A stretch of 64,000 nt of DNA, from contig CBDCWT010000042.1 of the NCBI GenBank assembly GCA_965223305.1, forward strand, positions 110,172 to 174,171. Reading direction: 5' to 3'. Each line of letters begins with the position of its first letter. The first letter of the stretch is position 1. The translations under genes were made by a program, and so were the position numbers. The notes below the pieces were generated by a model that ran no database searches, was not told the DNA's origin, and saw only the letters and a program-made list of their open reading frames with translations. This document shows, one piece after another, positions 44,377 through 53,136 of the stretch. This stretch comes from CBDCWT01 sp965223305 (GTDB lineage: Bacteria; Planctomycetota; Planctomycetia; Pirellulales; Pirellulaceae).

Positions 44377-45114
44377 ATGACCAGACACAGTTGCCCAAAG
44401 ATACTGACAATCGTAGCGGCGGCCAGTTTGCTGCTGGCTCTTAACTCTTCCGGGTTTTCCCAGTCTAACAGCGATCGATCGCGGGTCCGCGATGTGGCAT
44501 TGCAGTCGGACGGGGCATTCAGCGGTCGCACCGTAGGACGAGAAGGTCAATTGCTGGGCGGCCAGCTAGTAAGCCTCTGGCACAACCGTCGGGAGTTGGC
44601 TCGGACACAGAGCACCGCTGATGGCGTTTTCAGCTTCCGCGACCTGCGACCCGGCCACTACCAGATCATGACGACGGACGACATAGTCAACTGCCGGCTT
44701 TGGGCCACCAACACGGCGCCGCCTGCGGCGCAGAATGCGATCGTCCTCTACAGTGGCTCCATCGTCCGCGGGCAATGCGGTTGCAGTGAGACTACGTGCT
44801 CTACCTGCGTCAGCTTCCAGCAGGAAGTAGTACCGGCCTCGGCGAGAGTCGCCAGCGGCGGTCAGCAGGTGCGGGCGGTCGGCTACCAGAAAGGCGCGGT
44901 CAGCCAGAAAGGTGTGGTCGGCGGCGGGGGTGGAGATGCCTGCTACCCGGGATATCAGATCGGCTGTTGCCCTCCCGGCGGCGGCTTGGGGGGAGGGGGA
45001 TGTTTCGGGACGCCACTGCTCCGCAACCATCGGTTGCTGGTCGTGGGCGGCTTGATCGGTGCAGCGGTCGCCATTCCGCTGGCTCTCAGCGACGATGACT
45101 CCAGCGGTAGTTAG
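44377..45114 (+). CDS. Exported carboxypeptidase-regulatory-like protein with Gly/Cys-rich tail
   Basis: A protein of 245 residues. The ATG at 44377 starts a signal peptide (KILTIVAAASLLLALNSSGFSQ). Residues about 45-125 form a small beta-sandwich of the carboxypeptidase-regulatory-like type (AFSGRTVGREGQLLGGQLVSLW...STADGVFSFRDLRPGHYQI). Then come a Cys-rich stretch (CGCSETTCSTC) and a glycine-rich segment (GGGGGDACYPGYQIGCCPPGGGLGGGG). A single hydrophobic helix near the C-terminus (LLVVGGLIGAAVAIPLAL) precedes a Ser/Asp tail. This organisation suggests a membrane-tethered envelope protein. The ribosome site is weak. Confidence 0.65.
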   Translation: MTRHSCPKILTIVAAASLLLALNSSGFSQSNSDRSRVRDVALQSDGAFSGRTVGREGQLLGGQLVSLWHNRRELARTQSTADGVFSFRDLRPGHYQIMTTDDIVNCRLWATNTAPPAAQNAIVLYSGSIVRGQCGCSETTCSTCVSFQQEVVPASARVASGGQQVRAVGYQKGAVSQKGVVGGGGGDACYPGYQIGCCPPGGGLGGGGCFGTPLLRNHRLLVVGGLIGAAVAIPLALSDDDSSGS

Positions 45115-46002
45115 CTAAAACTCTTTGCGAATGTCAAAGCCGTCGCGCGTGCCCAGCGCGTGCCAGGTTTCCCGATCGATGCTGTCCGAGATGAACTCGA
45201 CGTGCCCATCGGCAAAGACAACCTGAGCGCCCCCGGGGTGCCAGCTGCCGAAGCCAAGTTCGCGTTCATCGACGAAGAGGCTCTTGTCTTTGTGCGCGTT
45301 GACCGGAGCCGCCGTCGTTCCCATCCCTTCTGAAACCTCGTTGCCAGCCCCTTCGGGCGTGCCGATATACCAGTGGTCGATGAACTGGTTAACGCCCGTA
45401 TGGTCAGCCCCCGAGGGCTCGAAGCGGAACACCGCCTCTCCAATCGCCACTGTGTTGGAAGTACCGTCGCGCACTTCCGCGATCCGCACCTGGCTGTTGA
45501 CGAAAAACATGCCGTCGGAGTTGAACCGTCCGACGAGCGGTGGTGGACCCGACTCACGAGCGGTCGTGCCGCTGCTGGAGGCGATGTAGTTGCAGGGAAC
45601 GCGGAGGTCGATGCCTTGGGCATCCAGTTGATCGGGAGCAGACCTCGAGGGACATCGAAACACACTCAGCACTGTAGCGCAGGCAGTCGCATTGGGTGGT
45701 TCGGTCCAGGGCGCGCCTTGGTTCAGCGTATCGTATAGGGCGACCTGTTCCAGGTAGGGCAGCAGTTTGCCGCTCCACATCGTCTTGTCGGGCCAGACAA
45801 GCCCGGGGGGGAACTTCTTGTGCCGATCGTGGTAGTTCAGCAACGCCAGTCCCTGCTGCTTCAAGTTGTTCTGGCAGTGGATACGGCGGGCCGCCTCTCG
45901 AGCTGATTGGACGGCCGGTAACAACAGTCCAATCAAGATCCCGATGATCGCGATGACCACCAACAGTTCAACCAGCGTAAATCCTGAGTGCGTTCGTCGC
46001 AT
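45115..46002 (-). CDS. DUF1559 prepilin-like protein
   Basis: A protein of 295 residues. The ATG at 46002 starts a type IV prepilin-like signal: short basic leader, then G-FTLVELLVVIAIIGILIGLLLPAV, with the N-methylation-site glutamate. QSAREAARRIHCQNNLKQ follows, as expected for DUF1559, the large planctomycete pseudopilin family. The C-terminus has the AQVVFADGHVEFI element of the family. Cleavage would be by a prepilin peptidase, and assembly by a type II secretion or pilus machine that is not in the window. It starts 2 bp after the stop of the sialidase-like gene, so the two are cotranscribed. Confidence 0.92.
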   Translation of the reverse strand: MRRTHSGFTLVELLVVIAIIGILIGLLLPAVQSAREAARRIHCQNNLKQQGLALLNYHDRHKKFPPGLVWPDKTMWSGKLLPYLEQVALYDTLNQGAPWTEPPNATACATVLSVFRCPSRSAPDQLDAQGIDLRVPCNYIASSSGTTARESGPPPLVGRFNSDGMFFVNSQVRIAEVRDGTSNTVAIGEAVFRFEPSGADHTGVNQFIDHWYIGTPEGAGNEVSEGMGTTAAPVNAHKDKSLFVDERELGFGSWHPGGAQVVFADGHVEFISDSIDRETWHALGTRDGFDIRKEF

Positions 46003-46004
46003 CT

Positions 46005-47240
46005 TCAGCCCCTGCTTAAGAGGAGGTGGTTTGGCCGTGACCACTTAATCCGTGCCAACAAGAGATTCCCGCGCGCTCCACGTTTCGGCAACCACTCGCC
46101 CACAGTCACCCACGATTCGTGCTGAGAAACATTGGTCACGTCGAAGTTGCCCATCAGCGCGACCTCATCCGGCGCAGCAACGCCATCTCCGACAAGCGGC
46201 AGCACAATACGCTCGGTTTCCCGTAACAAGCAAAGCCGTTCCGAATCGACTTGGGCCATCCACAACGGCGCGCGCCAACGCACAACATTCTCGTTCGACG
46301 CGTCCCGCCGCGTGTAAACCAGAAACAGGCCGTCCGAGTGGGTCAGCCAATGTTGTTGGGTTGTGGACATCTCAAGCACATCCCCGTTTTCCCAGGCCCA
46401 AGCTTTCTGGGGGTCGTAGTTCAAGCCGTCCCGGCTCGTTGAAACATAGCCCCGTCCGTCTTCCGCTCGGATGGTCATCCAATACCGACCACCATATTGC
46501 GTCACGGAAGGTTCCAGCAGCCCACGACCGATGTTGTTTTGCAGCGGAGGACCGACGGCCGCGACGTCGAGCCGTTCGCCATCGAATCGACAACGAACGC
46601 CCGCCACCATCCGATTCGTAGCCTGCGCACCAAATGTGAACGACATCATTATGTCGCCGCTGTCGGTTACGACTCGCTGGCCACAGTTGTTCGAGTAGAT
46701 GAAGGCGCCGCGAGGATCGTCCCAGTCAAGAATCCGCCGCGGCGACCAATCGCCCTCAGCATTCCTAACACAATAGACCGGATAACGCGCCAGCTGGTCG
46801 TTCCTAGAGAACCGGGGCCCGCGGTAAAAGACCACATGCCCCATCGCCAACACCGTCGCGGTGGGTGAATGGTATTGCGGCACCACGTCACACACACCCG
46901 CAGCAAGTCCGGGGTGATCAGGCACATCGACACGCCCTAACGCAGCGATCGGCTGCGGTTCACGCCAACTTACCCCCGAGTCGGACGACTCGGTCCAGTG
47001 CACTGGACCGAAGTAGTCAGAGCCAGTGATCGACTGCAACGTCATCAGGGCGGTTGGCGGTTCGCCTTTGCCTGGCAGCATGCAGGCGCGGGGATGAAAC
47101 CAAGTCGTCTCTTTTCCGTCACGGTTGCTGCGCACAGTCTGCACCGTGACCGATTCGACGAGGTCGTGCTTCGCCTGCAGCGCGCGAGGAAAAGCTGCGC
47201 AGGCAACCGCTGATGTTGCTAGGAACCGGCGGCGGTTCAT
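46005..47240 (-). CDS. Exported sialidase/BNR-repeat-like protein
   Basis: A 411-residue protein with AGGAG before the ATG. The N-terminus (NRRRFLATSAVACAAFPRALQA) is a Tat or Sec signal. BNR-type Asp-box sequences are visible (SSDSGVSWREP, STSRDGLNYDPQKAW). This places it with six-bladed-propeller sialidase-like proteins, which bind or cleave glycans. Sialidase catalytic arginine triads are not confidently seen, so the substrate is open. It forms a tight pair with the DUF1559 gene downstream. Confidence 0.75.
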   Translation of the reverse strand: MNRRRFLATSAVACAAFPRALQAKHDLVESVTVQTVRSNRDGKETTWFHPRACMLPGKGEPPTALMTLQSITGSDYFGPVHWTESSDSGVSWREPQPIAALGRVDVPDHPGLAAGVCDVVPQYHSPTATVLAMGHVVFYRGPRFSRNDQLARYPVYCVRNAEGDWSPRRILDWDDPRGAFIYSNNCGQRVVTDSGDIMMSFTFGAQATNRMVAGVRCRFDGERLDVAAVGPPLQNNIGRGLLEPSVTQYGGRYWMTIRAEDGRGYVSTSRDGLNYDPQKAWAWENGDVLEMSTTQQHWLTHSDGLFLVYTRRDASNENVVRWRAPLWMAQVDSERLCLLRETERIVLPLVGDGVAAPDEVALMGNFDVTNVSQHESWVTVGEWLPKRGARGNLLLARIKWSRPNHLLLSRG

Positions 47241-47351
47241 AGTCGAGCTCCTGGAGCTGATTAGTGTATCATAGCGCGTCGCGGCTGTGCCGCCTTTTAA
47301 ACAAATTGCCGAACATCAGCACCGTAGACAAGTTCTTCTGGAGAAGCCGCC

Positions 47352-48809
47352 ATGTTGACGAACTGGCAATCTGCGTTGGTTTGCGCCCTCTTATTAGGCT
47401 GCGCTCACCAGTCTGCCTCAGCAGCCCATCTGGCCATGGGGCTGCGGGTGGGTGAAGTCACCCAGAACTCCGCGATCGTCTGGACGCGGGTGACGCGCGA
47501 GCCTACAAGAAAGTGGGAAGGGTACCGAGAGCCCCGCAAACGTGAACCGAAAGTGAACCACTTCACACCCGCGGAAGTGAAAGTGGAAGACCGGGAAGGA
47601 GCCGTTCCAGGGGCGGCTGGCCAGGTTCGGTTAATCCTGGCTGAGTCTCCCGAGCTGGACAACTCGGCCGCCACCGGCTGGGTAACGGTCGAGGCCGGCC
47701 ACGACTTCGTCCACCAATTCCGCTTGTCGTACCTCCAGGCTGGCAGGACCTACCACCTCAAGATCGAGGCCCGCGACACGCCCGATGATCCGGTCAGTGC
47801 CACCGCGACGGGCTCCTTCAAAACACCTGCGGCGGCCGATCAATGGCAGGATGTCACGTTCGGCGTCGTCACGGGCCAGTCCTACTGGGATCTCGACCAC
47901 CGCGACGGCTACCATATCTATGAGGCCATGCAGCAACACGGGCTGCACTTTCTGGTGCCCACCGGAGATACCGTGTACCTTGACAGCGAGGCACCGCGGG
48001 CGAGAACCGTTGGGTTGGCCCGGTATCATTGGCAGCGCATGTACTCGCTGCCGCGGCACGTGCAGTTTCACAGCCAGGTGCCAGGCTATTGGGAAGTAGA
48101 CGATCACGATTCTTGGGCCAACGACGGCTGGCCCACCATGCACGCTCCCTGGATGAACCCACTGACGTTCGCCGAAGGTTTCGCGGTATTCCGTGAACAG
48201 GTACCGATGGGCGAGGCGACCTACCGCACGATCCGCTGGGGCCAGGGACTGCAGGTCTGGCTGGTGGAAGGTCGACTCTATCGGTCTGCAAACGACATGC
48301 CCGACGGTCCCGACAAGACCATCTGGGGTAGTGAGCAGCTGGCCTGGCTAAAACGGACCATCCAAGAAAGCGACGCTGACTTTCGTGTGCTCATCAGTCC
48401 GACGCCGATTGTGGGACCGGACCGGGACGCCGGCAAGCACGACAACCACGCCAACGATGCGTTTTCCTACGAAGGCAACCTCTTCAGATCGTGGACCAAA
48501 GAAGCCAAGCTTGACAACTTCTTCGTCTGTTGCGGCGACCGCCATTGGCAGTACATGTCGATCGATCCGGAATCCGGCTTGCGCGAGTTCTCCTGCGGAC
48601 CTGCGAGCGACGTCCACGCCGGCGGCAACCCAGCACAACCCGCCTGGCAACCATTTCTCCGCGTCAAGGGTGGCTATTTGACGGTAGCCGTCCGCCGAAA
48701 CGGCGCCAAGTCAGAGATCACCTTCCGGCATCACGGTGTGCACGGTGAGGTCGTGCATGAGTTCTCTCAAGCACACTCCCCCGCGGAGCCTGCGGAGGCT
48801 GGAAATTAA
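47352..48809 (+). CDS. PhoD-like exported phosphatase
   Basis: A 485-residue protein with GGAGAAG upstream of the ATG and a signal peptide (ALVCALLLGCAHQSASAA; possible lipobox at LLGC). It has an N-terminal Fn3-like domain (MGLRVGEVTQNSAIVWTRVT), then a metallophosphatase domain: GDTVYLDSEAP, EVDDHDSWANDG and CCGDRHWQYMS, which correspond to the PhoD GDxxY, DDHE and GDxH metal-ligand blocks. PhoD enzymes are periplasmic phosphodiesterases/phosphomonoesterases using Fe and Ca. Ligand blocks deviate (for example DDHDS for DDHE), so activity is not certain. Confidence 0.8.
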   Translation: MLTNWQSALVCALLLGCAHQSASAAHLAMGLRVGEVTQNSAIVWTRVTREPTRKWEGYREPRKREPKVNHFTPAEVKVEDREGAVPGAAGQVRLILAESPELDNSAATGWVTVEAGHDFVHQFRLSYLQAGRTYHLKIEARDTPDDPVSATATGSFKTPAAADQWQDVTFGVVTGQSYWDLDHRDGYHIYEAMQQHGLHFLVPTGDTVYLDSEAPRARTVGLARYHWQRMYSLPRHVQFHSQVPGYWEVDDHDSWANDGWPTMHAPWMNPLTFAEGFAVFREQVPMGEATYRTIRWGQGLQVWLVEGRLYRSANDMPDGPDKTIWGSEQLAWLKRTIQESDADFRVLISPTPIVGPDRDAGKHDNHANDAFSYEGNLFRSWTKEAKLDNFFVCCGDRHWQYMSIDPESGLREFSCGPASDVHAGGNPAQPAWQPFLRVKGGYLTVAVRRNGAKSEITFRHHGVHGEVVHEFSQAHSPAEPAEAGN

Positions 48810-48883
48810 GTGGGCAAGCCGACTAGATCCTAGTTCACCCTCCCGGAGGCCGTGCAGCGTTTACGCTTCCTGCAATCCGCCAA

Positions 48884-48945
48884 ACTCTGGCGAGTTCGGC
48901 TACGCTCCAAATCAGCCGCTGGGCGTTAGCCCACGGTTCCCCAGC
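48884..48945 (+). repeat. Dispersed GGGCGTTAGCCC module
   Basis: CTCTGGCGAGTTCGGCTACG, a short spacer, then AAATCAGCCGCTGGGCGTTA and GCCCACGG. Same module as at 4590-4665 and, inverted, at 33691-33755 and 39412-39475. It lies between the PhoD-like and ceramidase-like genes. Confidence 0.75.
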
Positions 48946-48988
48946 TACGCTCCAAATCACCCAATGCACCCTGCGGGAGAGAGTCAGC

Positions 48989-50551
48989 GTGAAGGTAATC
49001 CAATTTGAAAACACTCCCTTGCGACGACGGCTGACCCTGGTTGGCTCGGTGATGTTGTTTGTTGTGCTGCTCCAGGCAGGTCTTCCGACCGCGCACGAGC
49101 TTCATGCCGGCGACCTGTTTCGGGCGGGCTGTTACAAAATCGACATTACACCGCGGCAACTTCCGGCGATTATGAACGGAGGGTTCTTGGAGAAGGTATC
49201 AGATCGAGTCGACGATCCGCTCTTTGCACGTTGTCTGGTGCTTGAGGCGGGCGAGGAGACGCTCGGTATCGCGATTGTCGATTCGTGCATGATACCCCGC
49301 GCGCTCTGCGATGCCGTCAAGCAACTGGTGAATGAGCAAACGGGGATAGCTGTGAACCGGCTGCTGATCGCGGCCACGCACACGCACTCGGCGCCCAGCT
49401 TGATGGACTTCTGTCTAGGCACGCGACAGGACCAGGCTTACAGCCGCTTCGTGGTACCCCAAATTGCAGCCGGGTTGCGGCAGGCCCATGCCAGGCTTGA
49501 ACCGGCACGCGCCGGCTGGGCAGTGACCTCGGCGCCCGAACACACCCACTGTCGTCGGTGGCTGCGGCGAACAGGAACGTCTGCACTCGATCCGTTTGGA
49601 CTGCCTTCGGTTCGCGCCATGATGCACCCCGGCTACGAAAACCCCGAATACGCTGGCCCGGCCGGACCGGTGGACAACGATCTGACGGTGCTAAGTTTAC
49701 AGGCGACCGACGGCCGACCGCTGTGCCTGCTGGCCAATTTCTCGATGCACTACTTCGGCGGCACGGCTGGTTTCTCCGCAGACTACTTCGGCGACTTTGC
49801 CCGGCATGTCGAGAGCCAGCTGGCCGGGGCGAGCGAGACAGACGGGTTCGTAGCGATCATGTCGCAAGGCACCAGCGGCGACCTGCATTGGATGGACTAC
49901 AGCCAACCGAAGCGGGTCGCATACAGTCGTCAACAATATGCCGCCGAGTTGGCCGAAATAGCGATCGCCGCCGTCGAATCGATTGACCATCGGACCGACA
50001 TCGAGTTGGCGATGGCAGAAACACAGCTAACCCTGCAGCGTAGGCTGCCGTCCGCGGATCGCCTCGCTTGGGCGCGGCAGCTAAACCAACGTCGCGGACA
50101 ACGACCACCAAGCAGCCGCCCCGAAGTCTACGCCCAACAGGCTGAGTGGATCGACGCCCACCGTTCAGCTGAACTTGTTCTACAGACAATCCGCATCGGC
50201 GGGCTGGCCATTGCTGCGATGCCCAACGAGGTATTCGCTGTGACCGGCTTGCGGCTGAAGGCGCAATCTCCGCTGCAGCCGTTAATGAACCTCGAGCTAG
50301 CCAACGGCGCTGAGGGTTACATTCCACCGCCGGAACAGCATTACCTCGGCGGCTACACCACCTGGCCCGCTCGAACGGCCGGCCTGGAAACATCAGCCGA
50401 GCCGCAAATCGTGGAGTCGTTGCTGACGTTGCTCGAGCAAGTTTCCGCCGGCAAAACGAGGCGCCCGCTGAAACGCGATCTCTACAATGAACAACAACGC
50501 GCGGCACTGGCGCAGGCCAAAGCAGCAGACAACAACCGGGAAAACCGCTAG
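48989..50551 (+). CDS. Neutral/alkaline ceramidase-like exported protein
   Basis: A 520-residue protein with a GTG start and a membrane/signal segment at about 14-36 (RLTLVGSVMLFVVLLQAGLP). The mature part begins AGCYKIDITP, the typical opening of the neutral/non-lysosomal ceramidase N-terminal domain, and has ATHTHSAPSLMDF (metal-ligand His-rich loop) and LANFSMHYFGG. These zinc hydrolases split N-acyl bonds of ceramide; planctomycete paralogues are common and their substrate is unknown. It is followed by a strong hairpin before the convergent gene. Confidence 0.8.
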   Translation: MKVIQFENTPLRRRLTLVGSVMLFVVLLQAGLPTAHELHAGDLFRAGCYKIDITPRQLPAIMNGGFLEKVSDRVDDPLFARCLVLEAGEETLGIAIVDSCMIPRALCDAVKQLVNEQTGIAVNRLLIAATHTHSAPSLMDFCLGTRQDQAYSRFVVPQIAAGLRQAHARLEPARAGWAVTSAPEHTHCRRWLRRTGTSALDPFGLPSVRAMMHPGYENPEYAGPAGPVDNDLTVLSLQATDGRPLCLLANFSMHYFGGTAGFSADYFGDFARHVESQLAGASETDGFVAIMSQGTSGDLHWMDYSQPKRVAYSRQQYAAELAEIAIAAVESIDHRTDIELAMAETQLTLQRRLPSADRLAWARQLNQRRGQRPPSSRPEVYAQQAEWIDAHRSAELVLQTIRIGGLAIAAMPNEVFAVTGLRLKAQSPLQPLMNLELANGAEGYIPPPEQHYLGGYTTWPARTAGLETSAEPQIVESLLTLLEQVSAGKTRRPLKRDLYNEQQRAALAQAKAADNNRENR

Positions 50552-50580
50552 GCCCTGAAAGCAAGTGTGCCGCAACCAAA

Positions 50581-50644
50581 AAGTAGTAGGCACACTCCGT
50601 GTGCCGTAACCCAGCGGACGGCACACGGAGTGTGCCTGCTACTT
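50581..50644. repeat. Long hairpin between convergent genes (possible bidirectional terminator)
   Basis: Two 27-bp arms with one mismatch (50581-50607 and 50618-50644) flank a 10-base loop. The core is GGCACACTCCGTGTGCCG, which is itself an internal palindrome. AAGTAG at the left and CTACTT at the right end give short A/T edges. A degraded arm occurs near 44140-44180, so it is also a dispersed element. Position between convergent ends suits a terminator, but there is no U-run. Confidence 0.7.
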
Positions 50645-50661
50645 TGCTGAAGCCCGCTTGA

Positions 50662-52998
50662 TCACCAGGCAGATCGGGTGGGGCTCTTGAGCCACCGCAC
50701 CAAGAAACGTTGCCACGCAGCATTGATGCGGGGTCCGGTCGCACGGTGTCCTCCCGTCGCGCGTACGTACTCCAATCGCTCGCCAACGCCCAACAAATCG
50801 TAGACTTCCCTGCCCCGTGCGATGTAGGCGCTGCTCTGTAGGTCGTCTGAATGCCTGGCGGTCTGCTGGTCCGTGCTGCAGCCGATCACCATCAAGGACC
50901 GCGGAGCGGACAGCGCGATCAGCTCATGGTGATTTCGCTCAAAGCCGGGGCGAGTGGGGTCAGCATCCAGCAGACTAAGAACCGTCCCGCGGAATTCTGG
51001 AACCGGATAGCTGCTGGTTTGGATGTGATCGAACCGCTGTCGCCAGTCCAAATACCATGGGTCGTCGTAGTTGGTATCACCGTATAGCGCCAGATGCGGA
51101 TCGATCGAGACCGTTGCCTCTATTTGAGGCGCAAACGCGGCAACGTAGAGCGCCGCCTTGGCGCTCAACGAAAATCCCATGAACCCAATTCTGGACGCGT
51201 CCACTTCCGCCCGCCCCTGCAAGAACTCCACCTCCCGCTGGACATCGTGGACCATCTTGGCCAGCGGCAACCAATGACCGAAACGTTCGTAGACGGCCAG
51301 ATTGACATTGTCACGGTAGTTAACGCCGTCTCGATAGTTGCGGATGTGGGACCATCCAGTCAACACAACAAAACCCTGCCGCGCCAGCCAGGCGCCCCAC
51401 CACTCCTCCGGCTGTGCGTAGTCTGGAGATGTCGAGGTCCAGGCGATCACTGCGGGGAACGGGCCGGGGCCCTGCCCGCGAGGCAACAGCAACCGATGTG
51501 GCTGTTGAAAGTCGATCTCGATCGGAATCGTCAACTCGATGCGCGTGTAGCCTTCTCTTTCCTCCCGTGACAACTCGATCACCTCTGCAGCGTCGCCGAA
51601 CCACCGTGCATCTTGCTGCTGTGGAGCCAACTTTCCCAGGATGCGAGTCCAGTGTTCAACGAGCTCCGGGCGACGGCTAGTGTGCCACTCGTCCGCCGAC
51701 CGGATACGCGTTCCCCCGTCGCTGACCAACGGCGAAAGGAGGTCGTATCGGTGTTGGTGCTCCATCAACTCCAATGGTGGTTCGGGTGGCGTGTGGTAGT
51801 TGAGTGCTACCTCACGGCCGCTAACCGGAGCGGCGATCATGTCCAGTGTGATGAGATGGCCAGCAGCAGCGACACCCGCCACCATGGCCTTCGAGGCAGC
51901 CGGGGGACGCTGGGGATCGTAGAACAGCGGCCTCAGACGGTTGAGCTGATTGCTCACGTCCGTATCGGTCACGTAGTAGGTCGCTTTCGCCAGATGCTCG
52001 AGATCGGATCCCGCACGCACGAGGATCGACTCCAGCTGCGAGAACACCGAATGGACTTGCCTCTCTCCACTCTCCGCCACTGCGGCATAGATCCCGGAGG
52101 TATAAACGGACTCGTTTCCGCGGATGCGCGCCACGCGGCTGAAGACTGCGGAGGAGGTCATCCAAGGCGGTGTCGAATACTCAACGCCGCCCGAAGCCTC
52201 GCTCGCCGCAGCAGATGCCACAAGTTCAATTTCGATTGGCCTCGTGCCCGACTTCCACTCCACGTAGGACACCGGAGGCACCGGCGCACCACGAAAGAAC
52301 TCAGTAATCTGCTTCGAGACGGTTGCCACGTCGTTCATAGGCTTCAGGAAACACTTGACTTGCACAATGTCGTCACGCGCCAGTTGCAGGTATTCGAGTG
52401 TGCGCATCAAACTGGAGAGCGTCTTTTGCGTCGCTTCGTTCAGCTGCCCAGGCTCCGCCTGTCCCGAGACGTAGACCACGTCTCCGGCCGGCAGCACCGC
52501 GGCGTGCATTTGGCCTGGCTCTCCATCCAGTGCAGCAACTCGCCGTTTGGTGACCGTGGAAGGCGCCGCGCGGTGTGAAACAAACACAGCATCTAAAGCG
52601 ACGGCTGCCGTAGAATTCGGCAGTGGCGTGGCAACATAAGACACGGCTGGCAGCGACTGCCAAGCGGATAGTCTCTGCTGGAAGGCGCCCCGCACCGTTT
52701 CATTGCGCAGATAGACGTTTAACTTGACGAGGTCGTCACGGCTGGAAGAAAACTCCGCCAACAGGAGATCCAGCTTGCCCAGCAGGCTGCCGATTTGCGA
52801 GCTGATCGCTGCCTCGGCATTACCCGGTGTAAGTTGGGTTGTGTGGACCAGGCCTGCGTGCGCGACACGGGTCGCGGCAGATAGTCCCAACGCCGGCTGC
52901 GGGTCGATCCGTCTTAGAGGCTCAACCGCGTAGCAGGCCGCAGCCAGCAGAAAACCGGCCAGCAGCATGATCGACAAACGGAGGTCGGCAGGACGCAT
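50662..52998 (-). CDS. Exported triple-RidA/alpha-beta-hydrolase fusion
   Basis: A 778-residue protein with a signal peptide (LSIMLLAGFLLAAACYA). Three RidA/YjgF-like domains follow: about 30-140, 150-265 and 270-395, each with an SLLGKLDLLL- or QLESILVRAG-type helix and a VSYV or ASKAMV strand. The C-terminal half (about 440-778) is an alpha/beta-hydrolase of the dienelactone-hydrolase/acetyl-xylan-esterase kind, with nucleophile Ser in GFSLS, a preceding FPAVIAW strand and a late GGHRATGP that may supply the catalytic His. RidA proteins usually act on reactive enamines in the cytoplasm; here the set is exported. No operon partner. Confidence 0.82.
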   Translation of the reverse strand: MRPADLRLSIMLLAGFLLAAACYAVEPLRRIDPQPALGLSAATRVAHAGLVHTTQLTPGNAEAAISSQIGSLLGKLDLLLAEFSSSRDDLVKLNVYLRNETVRGAFQQRLSAWQSLPAVSYVATPLPNSTAAVALDAVFVSHRAAPSTVTKRRVAALDGEPGQMHAAVLPAGDVVYVSGQAEPGQLNEATQKTLSSLMRTLEYLQLARDDIVQVKCFLKPMNDVATVSKQITEFFRGAPVPPVSYVEWKSGTRPIEIELVASAAASEASGGVEYSTPPWMTSSAVFSRVARIRGNESVYTSGIYAAVAESGERQVHSVFSQLESILVRAGSDLEHLAKATYYVTDTDVSNQLNRLRPLFYDPQRPPAASKAMVAGVAAAGHLITLDMIAAPVSGREVALNYHTPPEPPLELMEHQHRYDLLSPLVSDGGTRIRSADEWHTSRRPELVEHWTRILGKLAPQQQDARWFGDAAEVIELSREEREGYTRIELTIPIEIDFQQPHRLLLPRGQGPGPFPAVIAWTSTSPDYAQPEEWWGAWLARQGFVVLTGWSHIRNYRDGVNYRDNVNLAVYERFGHWLPLAKMVHDVQREVEFLQGRAEVDASRIGFMGFSLSAKAALYVAAFAPQIEATVSIDPHLALYGDTNYDDPWYLDWRQRFDHIQTSSYPVPEFRGTVLSLLDADPTRPGFERNHHELIALSAPRSLMVIGCSTDQQTARHSDDLQSSAYIARGREVYDLLGVGERLEYVRATGGHRATGPRINAAWQRFLVRWLKSPTRSAW

Positions 52999-53029
52999 GG
53001 CGATTTGTCGGGCAGGAGCTTCGAAGCCG

Positions 53030-53110
53030 CATTAGCCGCTGGGCGTTAGCCCACGGTTCCTACGAAACCGGATGCTAACGCATTCCGGCTAATTTATTAT
53101 TGGTGCCAAG
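53030..53110 (-). repeat. Single copy of the AAATCAGCCG inverted-repeat element
   Basis: TTAGCCGCTGGGCGTTAGCC, CACGGTTCCTACGAAACCGG, then ATGCTAACGCATTCCGGCTA. This is the inverted-repeat half of the array unit of 8294-9655 without the double hairpin, located in the gap between the RidA fusion and the ASPIC/UnbV lipoprotein genes. Confidence 0.75.
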
Positions 53111-53136
53111 ATCAAACTCTTCTGTTTTAGCGGGAC

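Noticed and set aside
44222..44410. Minus-strand open frame of 62 codons in the gap before the Gly/Cys-rich exported protein
   Set aside because: No ribosome site, domain or neighbouring partner; probably chance.
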